Assembly (NCBI RefSeq): GCF_009848685.1
Contig: NZ_WXTX01000015.1
Span: 18,666 to 82,665 of the forward strand
Reading direction: 5' to 3'
DNA from: Andreprevotia sp. IGB-42
GTDB taxonomy: Bacteria > Pseudomonadota > Gammaproteobacteria > Burkholderiales > Chitinibacteraceae
DNA length: 64,000 bases
Every line of letters begins with the position of its first letter. The stretch's first letter is position 1. Under the pieces are notes generated by a model. The model was not told the DNA's origin. It worked only from the letters and a program-made list of their open reading frames with translations, and ran no database searches. Made by a program: the position numbers and the translations under genes. Of the stretch, positions 52,978-61,119 are shown piece by piece.

Positions 52978-54293
52978 ACCCGGATACCGCGCCTGCCGCA
53001 GGCGTGCACCGGCGCACGCTGCTGGGCGGCGCCATTGCCACGCTGATGCTGTCTGTCGTGCCCCGCAGCCGCGCCGCTGGCGGCGATGCCAAGGTGGTGG
53101 CGGTGCGGGTGTGGCCTGCCGCTGCCTATACCCGCGTCACCATCGAATCGACCACGCCATTGTCTTTCAAGCAATTTGCGCTGAAGAACCCCGAACGGCT
53201 GGTGGTGGACCTGGAAGGCATCGATCTCAATACCGAGCTGCAGAGCTTGGCCACCAAGGTGGGCGATGATGACCCCTATATCAAGCTGCTGCGCGCCGGT
53301 CGCAACAAGCCCGGCGTGGTACGGCTGGTGCTGGACCTGAAAACCGAGATCAAGCAGCAGGTGTTCACGCTGGAACCGGTGGGCGAATACAGGCACCGGC
53401 TGGTGATCGACCTCTACCCCGCCGTGCAGAGCGACCCGCTGCTGGCCTTCCTCAATGATGACGACAGCGGCGTGCACATCATCAAGCGCACGCCGGCCGC
53501 CGAAGCCAGCACCCCGGAAACCACTGCCGAAGCCCCTGCCCCGGACACGCCGATCAGCCGCGACAAGCTCAAGGTAGACCGGCTGATCACCGTTGTGCTC
53601 GACCCCGGCCACGGCGGCGAAGACCCCGGCGCAGTCGGCCCCGGCGGCAACTACGAGAAAAACGTGGTGCTGGCGGTGGCCAAGAAGCTGAAAGCGCTGT
53701 TGGAAAACGAACCCAATATGCGCGTGGTGCTGACGCGTGACGCCGATTTTTTCGTGCCGCTGGGTGTGCGGGTGAAGAAAGCGCGCGCGGTGCAGGCTGA
53801 CCTGTTCGTCTCCATCCACGCCGACGCCTTCATTCGCCCGGATGCCAGCGGCTCGTCGGTATTCACGCTATCCGAAGGCGGCGCCACCAGCACTGCCGCC
53901 AAATGGCTGGCCAAGACGCAAAACGACGCCGACCTGATCGGCGGCGTGAAGATCAACACCAAGGACGTGCACCTGGCGCGCGTGCTGATGGACCTCACGC
54001 AAACCGCCACGCTGAACGACAGCATGAAACTGGGCAAATCCATGCTGGGCGAGCTGGGCGGCATCAACCGCCTGCACAAGGGCAGCGTGGAGCAGGCCAG
54101 CTTTGCCGTACTCAAGGCCCCGGATATCCCGTCGGTACTGGTGGAAACCGCCTTCATCTCCAACCCGGAAGAAGAGCGCCGGTTGATCGACGAGGGCTAC
54201 CAGCAAAAGCTGGCATCGGCACTGCATGTGGGGATCAAGCGCTATTTTGCGAAGAACCCGCCGCTGGCGCGGACGAAGCTGGCTTCGCAATAG
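52932..54293 (+). CDS. amiC: N-acetylmuramoyl-L-alanine amidase AmiC type
   Basis: The 453-residue enzyme has a Tat-like signal (HRRTLLGGAIATLMLSVVPR), an AMIN domain (about residues 55-150) for septal targeting, and an Amidase_3 domain (from about 218). Zinc ligands are in VVLDPGHGGEDPGAVG, NYEKNVVLAVA and DLFVSIHADAF, and the late Glu in SVLVETAFISNPEEE. It cleaves the peptide from glycan in septal peptidoglycan and is normally activated by EnvC or NlpD; an EnvC-like protein is encoded at 44497. The start at 52932 has a GGAG site 5 nt upstream and overlaps tsaE by 46 nt. Confidence 0.95.
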   Translation: MPRHTEPRLGDPAELNPDTAPAAGVHRRTLLGGAIATLMLSVVPRSRAAGGDAKVVAVRVWPAAAYTRVTIESTTPLSFKQFALKNPERLVVDLEGIDLNTELQSLATKVGDDDPYIKLLRAGRNKPGVVRLVLDLKTEIKQQVFTLEPVGEYRHRLVIDLYPAVQSDPLLAFLNDDDSGVHIIKRTPAAEASTPETTAEAPAPDTPISRDKLKVDRLITVVLDPGHGGEDPGAVGPGGNYEKNVVLAVAKKLKALLENEPNMRVVLTRDADFFVPLGVRVKKARAVQADLFVSIHADAFIRPDASGSSVFTLSEGGATSTAAKWLAKTQNDADLIGGVKINTKDVHLARVLMDLTQTATLNDSMKLGKSMLGELGGINRLHKGSVEQASFAVLKAPDIPSVLVETAFISNPEEERRLIDEGYQQKLASALHVGIKRYFAKNPPLARTKLASQ

Positions 54294-54358
54294 AGTGGGT
54301 CACCCCCGGCAAGTTCGCACACAGAACCAGCCGATAAACATCCTTTATTTTGAATCAG

Positions 54359-55061
54359 ATGAAACCACTCCTTGTACTGCTGGCTTTGACACTCAGCCAG
54401 CCCATCTTCGCTGCAGAAAAACTGGAAACAGTCACAACACAGATAGAAATGAGCGCGGACAAAGGCAAAGGACACGCATTACGGGCACAAGTCCATGAAA
54501 TCGGTATCTTGATCAAGGCAGGAAAGTTCGCCGTAGCAGAGAAACTCGCGAACACGCTGCAAGCCCGTTATGAAACGTTGTTTGACAAGAAACTCAAGCA
54601 GTACTCGTTTTTTACCACCACAGAATACCGAGAGTTCAAGCAATCAAGCACCGAGCAATTCGAGTGGATTGACTGGGGCTACGGGCAAATCCTGCACTGG
54701 AAAGCTTTTATCGCTGTTGAACACAAAAACTTCGATAGAGCGTTACTTCTGCTCGCACGTGTAGAAGCATTTGCACCAGTATCGGCAGTCGGTGCCTGTG
54801 AGCACGGTTATGTCCTCAATCAGCTTGGCAAACACGAAGCCGCGCTTCAGACGTATCGACGCGCGCTGGAGCTCACCGAAACGTACCCATCGCAAATAGC
54901 AGCGCGCGCACTGGCTTTACGCGGCTTGGGTTCGACCCTGATCGACCTCAAGCAACTGGATAAAGCGCGGGATGTGCTGCAGCAGTCGCTGGAAATAGAA
55001 CCAGGCAACCCAACTGCCCTGAATGAACTGGGATATCAAGGATTTACAGGCAGCGCATTAG
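54359..55061 (+). pseudogene. TPR-repeat protein gene with a 3' frameshift
   Basis: The reading frame from the ATG at 54359 encodes a signal peptide (MKPLLVLLALTLSQPIFAAE) and TPR-like helices (residues about 110-225, VGACEHGYVLNQLGKHEAAL and LEIEPGNPTALNELGY). At about 55036 the frame breaks. After NELGY the current frame runs without stop to 56047, antisense through terC and across its terminator. If two bases (AT) are restored the frame reads GYIKDLQAAH and stops at 55061, which fits how such proteins end. So the gene is probably a 234-residue secreted TPR protein with a 2-base deletion, or a sequencing error. Base composition is visibly AT-richer than its neighbours, suggesting acquisition. 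Confidence 0.65.
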
Positions 55062-55095
55062 GCGCAGTGGTGTGGAAGACTGGGCCCATTGTCCA

Positions 55096-55122
55096 AATGA
55101 AGAAGGCCCCTTCCGGGGCCCT
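55096..55122 (-). terminator. Intrinsic terminator of terC
   Basis: GGCCCC (55105-55110) pairs with GGGGCC (55115-55120) across a TTCC loop. On the minus strand the hairpin is followed by TTCTTCATTT. It lies about 30 nt after the terC stop. Confidence 0.7.
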
Positions 55123-55150
55123 CTCACCTTTCAATACGGCTATCCACCAA

Positions 55151-56095
55151 TCAAGCGTGCGGCGCTGCTTCACCCTTGGTCTTGTGCAGCGAATACAACA
55201 CGCCCGCCAGCAGCAAGCCAAATGTCACCGTCAGCGACACCAGCGACGGAATCTTGATCTCCAGGTACACCAGGCCGATCTTCACGCCGATGAAGATCAG
55301 CACCACGGCCAGCGCATACTTCAGGTAGTGGAAGCGATGCACCATGGCGGCCAGCGCAAAGTACAGCGCACGCAGGCCGAGGATGGCGAAGATGTTGGAC
55401 GTGTACACAATGAACGGGTCTTGCGTGATGGCGAAAATCGCCGGGATGCTGTCCACCGCAAACACGAGGTCTGCACCCTCCACCATCAGCAGTGCCAGGA
55501 ACAGCGGCGTTACCCAGCGGCCGGGTTTCAGGCCTTCGTCTTCACCCCGTACGAAAAAACGCGAGCCATGCAGGTCGTCGGTCAGGCGCAGGTGCCGCTT
55601 GAGGTAAAGATACATGCGGGTCTGCTTGATGTCGGTTTCTTCATCCTTGGCAAACAGCATCTTCACGCCGGTAAACAACAGGAAGGCACCGAAGATCAGC
55701 AAGATCCAGCTGAACTCGTGCACCAGCGCGGCGCCGATGCCGATCATGATGGCGCGCATCACGATGGCGCCGAGAATGCCCCAGAACAACACGCGGTGCT
55801 GGTACTCACGCGGAATGGCCAGGCTGGTGAAGATCAGCGAGATGACGAACACGTTGTCCATCGACAACGATTTTTCCACCAGAAAACCGGTGTAGTAATC
55901 CAGGCCGGCTTGCGGCCCTTTCAGCCACCACACATAGGCGCCAAACAGCAGGCCGGCGCTGATGTAGAACGCGGAAAGCTTCAGGCTTTCCTTGATGCCG
56001 ATCTCGTGGCTGTCCTTGTGCAGCACGCCCAGATCGAACACCAGTAATACCAAAACGACGGCGGCAAAAACACCCCAGGTCCATAATTCGATCAC
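55151..56095 (-). CDS. TerC/Alx-family membrane protein
   Basis: The 314-residue protein has seven to nine membrane helices and the TerC signature with conserved acids in the membrane: LVLLVFDLGVLHKDSH, SLSMDNVFVISLIF, LMVEGADLVFAVDSIPAIFA and RALYFAL. It belongs to the Alx branch, implicated in manganese export; close relatives were first named for tellurite resistance. No yybP-ykoY manganese riboswitch could be seen, since only 75 nt separate it from the divergent tatD-family gene. Confidence 0.93.
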   Translation of the reverse strand: MIELWTWGVFAAVVLVLLVFDLGVLHKDSHEIGIKESLKLSAFYISAGLLFGAYVWWLKGPQAGLDYYTGFLVEKSLSMDNVFVISLIFTSLAIPREYQHRVLFWGILGAIVMRAIMIGIGAALVHEFSWILLIFGAFLLFTGVKMLFAKDEETDIKQTRMYLYLKRHLRLTDDLHGSRFFVRGEDEGLKPGRWVTPLFLALLMVEGADLVFAVDSIPAIFAITQDPFIVYTSNIFAILGLRALYFALAAMVHRFHYLKYALAVVLIFIGVKIGLVYLEIKIPSLVSLTVTFGLLLAGVLYSLHKTKGEAAPHA

Positions 56096-56170
56096 AGTGC
56101 TTCCCTTATCCCGTACTTTGTTTGAAATCGTAATGACGAATGACTGATTGTCTTGCTGGAAAAGAGTTCA

Positions 56171-56959
56171 ATGCTGATTGATAGTCACTGCCACCTGGAT
56201 GCGCCAGAGTTTGATGCCGACCGCGATGCGGTGGTGCAGCGCGCGCACGTAGCCGGCGTGGCGCAGATCGTGGTGCCGGCCATCACTATCGCCACCTTGC
56301 CCAAAACCCGCGAGATGCGCGAGCGCTATGGCGCATTCCTCGCGTTCGGCCTGCACCCGATCTACATCGATGAGCACCGGGATGCACATATCGATGAGCT
56401 GGCGCGCTGGCTGCAGCACGAGCAGCCGGTGGCGGTGGGCGAGATCGGTCTGGATTTCTTTGTGCCGGAGCTGGATGCCACGCGGCAGGTGGCTATTTTC
56501 GAAGCGCAGCTCAAACTCGCGCGTGATTTCGATCTGCCGGTGATCGTGCATATCCGCCGCAGCCAGGATCAGGTGCTGAAGTACCTGCGCAAGTGGCAGG
56601 TGCGTGGCGGCATTGCCCATGCATTCAACGGCAGCCGCCAGCAGGCGGATGAATTCATCAAGCTGGGGTTCAAGCTGGGTTTTGGCGGCGCGATGACGTA
56701 TTCAGGCTCGCAACGCATCCGCAAGCTGGCGGCAGAACTGCCGCTGGAAGCCATCGTGCTGGAAACCGATGCACCGGATATCGCCCCCAGCTGGCTGGAT
56801 CAGCCCGGCCAGCCACGCGGGCGCAATGAATCGGCCCAGTTGCCGCGCATTGCGGGTGTCCTGGCGGCGCTGCGCGGCACCGACTTGGCCAGCATTACCG
56901 CTGCCTGCAGTGCCAATACGCGGGTGGCGTTGCCGGGGCTGAACGGGCAGACTGCCTAG
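56171..56959 (+). CDS. TatD-family metal-dependent DNase
   Basis: The 262-residue TIM-barrel hydrolase starts MLIDSHCHLDAPEFDADRDA (metal ligands H-x-H), has AVGEIGLDF (Glu), VIVHIRRSQDQVLKYL (His), GGIAHAFNGSRQQA (His) and ETDAPDIAPSW (Asp), all TatD signatures. TatD-family enzymes act as 3'-5' exonucleases in DNA repair or D-aminoacyl hydrolases. The start at 56171 is fixed by the conserved N-terminus. Divergent from terC. Confidence 0.93.
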   Translation: MLIDSHCHLDAPEFDADRDAVVQRAHVAGVAQIVVPAITIATLPKTREMRERYGAFLAFGLHPIYIDEHRDAHIDELARWLQHEQPVAVGEIGLDFFVPELDATRQVAIFEAQLKLARDFDLPVIVHIRRSQDQVLKYLRKWQVRGGIAHAFNGSRQQADEFIKLGFKLGFGGAMTYSGSQRIRKLAAELPLEAIVLETDAPDIAPSWLDQPGQPRGRNESAQLPRIAGVLAALRGTDLASITAACSANTRVALPGLNGQTA

Positions 56960-56969
56960 ATCAGGCCGC

Positions 56970-57488
56970 TCAGCTGCAACCTTCCACCCAGCTCACCATC
57001 GGCTGCAGGCCGGCACGCATGCGCGTGACCTTGCCGGCTACCTCCTCGAACACCAGTGCGGTTTTGTCATCCTTGCCCGCCAGCAGCAGGTAGTGGCCAT
57101 CCGGCTCGTATTTGTGTGGCTGCAATTGCACCTGCGGCCAGTTGCGCTGCACGCTGGCCAGGCTATCGTGCAACTTTACGCCGGCGCTGTTGGCAACGCC
57201 CTGCGGTGCATCTGCGCGCACGATCACGCCATGCTGCAGCATGAAGTTCACGCCGGGGTAGCGCTTGAACTTCACATATGCGCACTCCGCCTTCAGTGGG
57301 CGCGGGCTGGCGCGCTGCCCCACGCGTTTTTCCGCGGTGGTAAGCCGATCACCGAAGTGCACCGGGCCGTAACCGTCGGCAGACAGCACCGGCCGCGCCG
57401 CCAGTGCGGGGCCAGCCAGCAACACACCCAGCAGCGCGGTGATGGCGATATGGCCATGCGTGTTCAGTACACCGGTATTGATCTTCAT
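56970..57488 (-). CDS. Secreted protein of unknown function
   Basis: A 172-residue protein I do not recognise. It has a signal peptide (residues 1 to about 31, ending ALA), then SADGYGPVHFGDRLTTAEKR, a pattern often found in small periplasmic proteins whose first repeat begins G-I-G-x-x-x-x-G-x-x-x. Two cysteines in the mature part (about residues 69 and 171) may be bridged. It converges with the tatD-family gene (10 nt between stops) and follows the TrpRS-like gene on the same strand after 95 nt. Confidence 0.7.
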   Translation of the reverse strand: MKINTGVLNTHGHIAITALLGVLLAGPALAARPVLSADGYGPVHFGDRLTTAEKRVGQRASPRPLKAECAYVKFKRYPGVNFMLQHGVIVRADAPQGVANSAGVKLHDSLASVQRNWPQVQLQPHKYEPDGHYLLLAGKDDKTALVFEEVAGKVTRMRAGLQPMVSWVEGCS

Positions 57489-57583
57489 CCGTGCTCCTTC
57501 CTGCCAATCTCATGCAATGCATGCTGCGCATCGCCTGCGCGATCAGCAACGGGATTAATGCCCGGAACCACGCAGTACCACCA

Positions 57584-58423
57584 TCAGGCGGCAGCCCGCA
57601 GGCGCTGCAATGCCGTTGCTGCGGCCTGACTGGCTACACGGGCGCCATCTGCCAATACGCGCTGCAGTGCATTGCGCTCTGCCAGCAAGGCGGTGCGGCG
57701 CTCGCGCAATGGCGCCAGGAAGCGCTCGGCGCAATCGCCCAGGTGGGCGCGGATCACGCGCTCGGATAACCCGCCACGGCGGAACTTGGCTTTCAGGTCA
57801 TCCTGGAAGTGGATATCCGCTTCGAAGATTTCCAGCAGCTGGAACAGCGGGTGCCCCTCGGTCTCGCGCGCGGGCAGGCCCAGCGTGGCGCCAGCGGGAA
57901 TGGCATCGATGGCGCGCGCCAACGTATCGACATCGGCAGAGAACGGTACATCCAGCGCCACGCGCGGTGCGTTGAACGGGCTGCGCTGGGCCAGCAGCGG
58001 CTGCGCCTCGGCCAGCAGCATGACGCCTGCCCGTGCATTGATGCCGCGCACGATCTGGTTGGCAGCAGTCACATCGGCGGCGCTGGCTGCCTGTGGTGAT
58101 ACGAACGAGGGCTGCAGCGCTGCCAGCAGCGCGGTGGTGTGCACGGTGCCGGCCGGGGCCAGATCGGCAAAGCGGGTGCGCAGCTCGGCCAGCTCGGGCA
58201 CACGGGCGGGTTCGAAGACGGCAATCTTGTGCGGATCGATACCGGCAGCGATATGGTCGGCAACCACGTGCAGCGCATCGTCGCCACCGGCGTCCAGCAT
58301 CAGGAACTGCGTGTGGCGATGCTGGAAGTGCAGGCGCTGGCGCATGCCGCCCACGAGCAGGCCAAGAGACAACGGGCCGGAGGCGCGCTCTGCGCAAAGG
58401 ATGGTGGAGGGAGTGGCTTGCAT
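57584..58423 (-). CDS. TrpRS-like protein lacking catalytic signatures
   Basis: The 279-residue protein is clearly related to tryptophanyl-tRNA synthetase. The N-terminus (ILCAERASGPLSLGLLVGGM) aligns with the TrpRS stretch around HIGH, AAGIDPHKIAVFEPARVPEL with its partner helix, ANQIVRGINA with the NEIVRRIN segment, and LKAKFRRGGLSERVIRAHLG plus ERFLAPLRERRTALLAERNA with the TrpRS C-terminal domain. But HxGH reads S-L-G-L, the KMSKS loop is replaced (PRVALDVPFSADVD), and about 60 residues of the Trp-binding middle are missing. It should not make Trp-tRNA. I infer a non-catalytic role such as RNA or tRNA binding. Start at 58423. Confidence 0.8.
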   Translation of the reverse strand: MQATPSTILCAERASGPLSLGLLVGGMRQRLHFQHRHTQFLMLDAGGDDALHVVADHIAAGIDPHKIAVFEPARVPELAELRTRFADLAPAGTVHTTALLAALQPSFVSPQAASAADVTAANQIVRGINARAGVMLLAEAQPLLAQRSPFNAPRVALDVPFSADVDTLARAIDAIPAGATLGLPARETEGHPLFQLLEIFEADIHFQDDLKAKFRRGGLSERVIRAHLGDCAERFLAPLRERRTALLAERNALQRVLADGARVASQAAATALQRLRAAA

Positions 58424-58481
58424 GATCGGTATCCTTGTCTGGGCCACCGATCGGGGGGAGTCTGGGTGTGAGCCCAAAACA

Positions 58482-58509
58482 ACAATGCCGCCCTGATCGG
58501 CGGCATTGT
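58482..58509 (-). terminator. 11-bp hairpin in the leader of the TrpRS-like gene
   Basis: A perfect 11-bp stem (58482-58492 with 58499-58509, loop CTGATC) is followed on the minus strand by TGTTTTGGG. It lies about 60 nt upstream of the TrpRS-like start and about 170 nt after the lysozyme-inhibitor stop, so it may end the upstream transcript or attenuate the downstream one. Confidence 0.55.
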
Positions 58510-58679
58510 GAGAGTCAAAACGTCCCGTGCCGCCCTAGCTATAGGAGCGGTACCAAAACGAAGCCTGAAGCGGACAGGCAGCGTGGAAGGGGCGGTTTGC
58601 AGTAGTCATGGCTGCACTGTGCGCCATATGCAACAGCATCGCCTATTCGGGACAACCCCTACACGACGCAGCTACCGCA

Positions 58680-59297
58680 TTACGCCGGCTGACGCTTGCA
58701 GCGCATTTCCGGCGCGCCATAGCCCCATGTCACCAGCACCTCGCCCTGATGCTCCCACAGCGATTCATTGCGGCCCTGGTATTTGCTGCCGCTGCCGGAA
58801 GGCACTGCATACATCAGGGATTCGGTATCGCCATAACGGGCAATCAAGGTGGGGGGATCGGTTTTGAAGAAACGGGCGCTCACCACGTCACCGGGCTTGG
58901 CGCTGCAGACGAAGTGAGCAGCACCTGCCTGCGCCACCAGCGCGTAACGCGCCTGCAGCTCGGCAATGCGCCGCTGGTATTCGGTTTGCGTGCATGCGCG
59001 CTTGTCGTCGGCTTTCCAGCACTCGTTGCGCCCGTCCAGCCAGCCGTGCTGCTCGGCCTTGAGCAGCTTCAGGCTGCGTGCATCGGCCTTTTTGCTGGCG
59101 GCGGCATAAACAGCGGTCATCTGCCGGTCCAGCGTGGCAAGGCCGGCATCCTGGCAAACCAGCTGTTCGATTTCGTGCGCCGCCTGCTTGCACGGCGCAG
59201 CGGGTGCGGCAGCCATGGCAAACGCCGCGGCCGCACTGAACAGTGCGCCGGGGATGCCGATGAGAAAAGAATGTCGGTAGCGGTTGCCTCGCGGCAT
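58680..59297 (-). CDS. Double lysozyme inhibitor-like protein (LprI-like plus MliC-like)
   Basis: The 205-residue protein has an N-terminal hydrophobic signal (residues about 10-30). An LprI/DUF1311-like helical domain follows (about 35-120, CKQAAHEIEQLVCQDAGLAT; GWLDGRNECWKADDKRACTQ, with four Cys). The C-terminal half (about 130-203) resembles MliC: C-S-A-K-P-G-D at its start, then SLMYAVPSGSGSKYQGRNES and YGAPEMRCKRQ, where S-G-S-G-x-x-Y is the MliC active loop. MliC proteins inhibit C-type lysozyme in the periplasm, and LprI has been reported to inhibit lysozyme too. The fusion of both is uncommon but known in some proteobacteria. Confidence 0.8.
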   Translation of the reverse strand: MPRGNRYRHSFLIGIPGALFSAAAAFAMAAAPAAPCKQAAHEIEQLVCQDAGLATLDRQMTAVYAAASKKADARSLKLLKAEQHGWLDGRNECWKADDKRACTQTEYQRRIAELQARYALVAQAGAAHFVCSAKPGDVVSARFFKTDPPTLIARYGDTESLMYAVPSGSGSKYQGRNESLWEHQGEVLVTWGYGAPEMRCKRQPA

Positions 59298-59540
59298 GGC
59301 GGCCTCCCAAGGTGGGTTATGGGCGAATCAGATCACTTCATGGCCCCAGCATACGCCGGCCCATAGGCCTGCTTTCCGATCCTATTTACAACGGGAAAGG
59401 TTAATTTTTGCACGCTATTGCAGCCAAAGAAGGGGATAAAGAACCAGCCCTGCACAGGCAGTTACATGTAGTGACCTGCTGCATGTAGCCGCACCGCACT
59501 GCTGCCGCGTTAATCATCAAAAGCTGCCAAGGATGCATCC
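59298..59540. other. 243-nt intergenic region before the DUF1800 gene
   Basis: This region separates the divergent lysozyme-inhibitor and DUF1800 genes and should carry both promoters. It includes an AT-rich patch near 59385-59410 (CCTATTTACAACGGGAAAGG then TTAATTTTTG) and two copies of CATGTAG (near 59465 and 59483). No confident promoter was drawn. Confidence 0.3.
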
Positions 59541-61052
59541 ATGCTCAAGCTTGCCACCCTGTTTGGTGCGCTGTTCATTGCCACCAGTGCCATAGCCGCC
59601 CCGCTGACGGCCCCGCTGACCGATGCGCAACGCGCGCTGCATGCGCTCAACCGCTTGGGCTACGGGCCGGCACCGGGCGATGTGCAGCGCGTGCAGGCAA
59701 TGGGTGTGGAGCGCTATATCGATCAGCAACTGCACCCGGAAAAGATGGCCCTGCCGCCCGTGCTGGCACAAAAGCTGACTGCGTTGCAGCGCGCAGCGCC
59801 CGCCCCCGGCGAGATGCTGAGCGAATTCCGCCCGCCACGCGGCAGCGACACGCTGACCGCCGAGCAAAAGCAGCAAGCGCGTCGCGAGGTTTACCAGCGC
59901 GCCGCGCAGCAGGTGAACGAAATGCGGCTGCTGAGCGCGGTATACAGCCCGCGCCAGCTCGAAGAAGTAATGACCGATTTCTGGTTCAACCACTTCAACG
60001 TGTATGCAGACAAGGGCATCACCCGCGTGTTCGTAGCCGATTACGAGCGCAGCGCCATCCGCCCGTATGCGCTGGGGCGCTTCCGTGATCTGCTGGGCGC
60101 CACGGCAAAACACCCGGCCATGCTGTTCTACTTGGACAACTGGCAATCCACCGCCACCGGCTACCGGGTGAATGGCAAGGGCAAGGTGCTGGGCCTGAAC
60201 GAGAACTACGCGCGCGAGCTGATGGAGCTGCACACGCTGGGCGTGGACGGCGGCTATACCCAGCAGGACGTGACCGAGCTGGCCCGCATGCTCACCGGCT
60301 GGACGTTCGACCCGCGCGGCGATGCCGCTGGTGCAGTTGCCTTCCGCTACGATGCCGCCCGGCACGACAACGGCAGCAAAACCTGGCTGAAGCAGGCAGT
60401 AGCCCCGGCCGGCCAGGCAGAAGGCGAGCGGGCACTGGACGTACTGGCCGCCAGCCCCGTCACCGCGCGGCACATCAGCTACCAGCTGGCGCAATACTTC
60501 GTTGCCGATGTGCCGCCGCCAGCGCTGGTCAACCAGCTCACGCAGCGCTACCTGGCCACACAGGGCGACATCCGTGCGGTACTGGCCACGCTGTTTGCCA
60601 GCCCGGCATTCTGGGATAGTGCCAATGTGGGTAGCAAGTTCAAAACGCCGTATCAGTACGTGGTATCGGCCACGCGCGCCAGCGGCGCGCAGCTGAACAA
60701 CGTGCGGCCACTGGTGAATATGCTGCGCCAGCTGGGCATGCCGCTGTACGGGTGCCAGACGCCGGATGGCTACAAGAACACTGAAGCGGCATGGCTGAAC
60801 GCCAACGCCATTGCCACGCGCATCAGCTTTGCCACCGCGCTGGGCAGCGGGCGCATGCCGCTGGCCCGCGCGCCGGAGCTGGATGCCAGTGCACCGATGA
60901 GCGATGCGGAAATCTCCCCGGTAGACCCGGCAGCGCTGGCTGCCACGCTGGGCCCCACGCTATCCGCCAACGCGCGCACCACCATCAGCGCCGCCGATGC
61001 CGCACTGCAACCGTCACTGATGCTGGGCAGCCCGGATTTCCAGCGGCACTGA
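59541..61052 (+). CDS. DUF1800 family secreted protein
   Basis: The 503-residue protein has a signal peptide (LATLFGALFIATSAIAAPL) and the DUF1800 pattern: ALHALNRLGYGPAPGDVQRV, VMTDFWFNHFNVYADKG, LNENYARELMELHTLGVDGG, ELARMLTGW and FKTPYQYVVSATRASGA. The family is always found paired with a DUF1501 gene, as here, 67 nt downstream. Function is not known; export and assembly or degradation of extracellular polymers have been suggested for the pair. An AAGGA site precedes the ATG. Confidence 0.9.
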   Translation: MLKLATLFGALFIATSAIAAPLTAPLTDAQRALHALNRLGYGPAPGDVQRVQAMGVERYIDQQLHPEKMALPPVLAQKLTALQRAAPAPGEMLSEFRPPRGSDTLTAEQKQQARREVYQRAAQQVNEMRLLSAVYSPRQLEEVMTDFWFNHFNVYADKGITRVFVADYERSAIRPYALGRFRDLLGATAKHPAMLFYLDNWQSTATGYRVNGKGKVLGLNENYARELMELHTLGVDGGYTQQDVTELARMLTGWTFDPRGDAAGAVAFRYDAARHDNGSKTWLKQAVAPAGQAEGERALDVLAASPVTARHISYQLAQYFVADVPPPALVNQLTQRYLATQGDIRAVLATLFASPAFWDSANVGSKFKTPYQYVVSATRASGAQLNNVRPLVNMLRQLGMPLYGCQTPDGYKNTEAAWLNANAIATRISFATALGSGRMPLARAPELDASAPMSDAEISPVDPAALAATLGPTLSANARTTISAADAALQPSLMLGSPDFQRH

Positions 61053-61119
61053 CCGCAAACCGCCCATACCACCACGCGCTACCCCAACCGCGCGGCTGAT
61101 GCCGCGTAGGGAGAAAACC

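Noticed and set aside
55062..56047. C-terminal extension of the TPR protein
   Set aside because: It is antisense to terC and runs through its terminator; a frameshift explains it better.
56096..56170. yybP-ykoY manganese riboswitch before terC
   Set aside because: The leader is only 75 nt and lacks the conserved riboswitch loops.
58424..58679. T-box riboswitch before the TrpRS-like gene
   Set aside because: No T-box sequence motif is visible and T-boxes are rare in betaproteobacteria; only a simple hairpin is supported.
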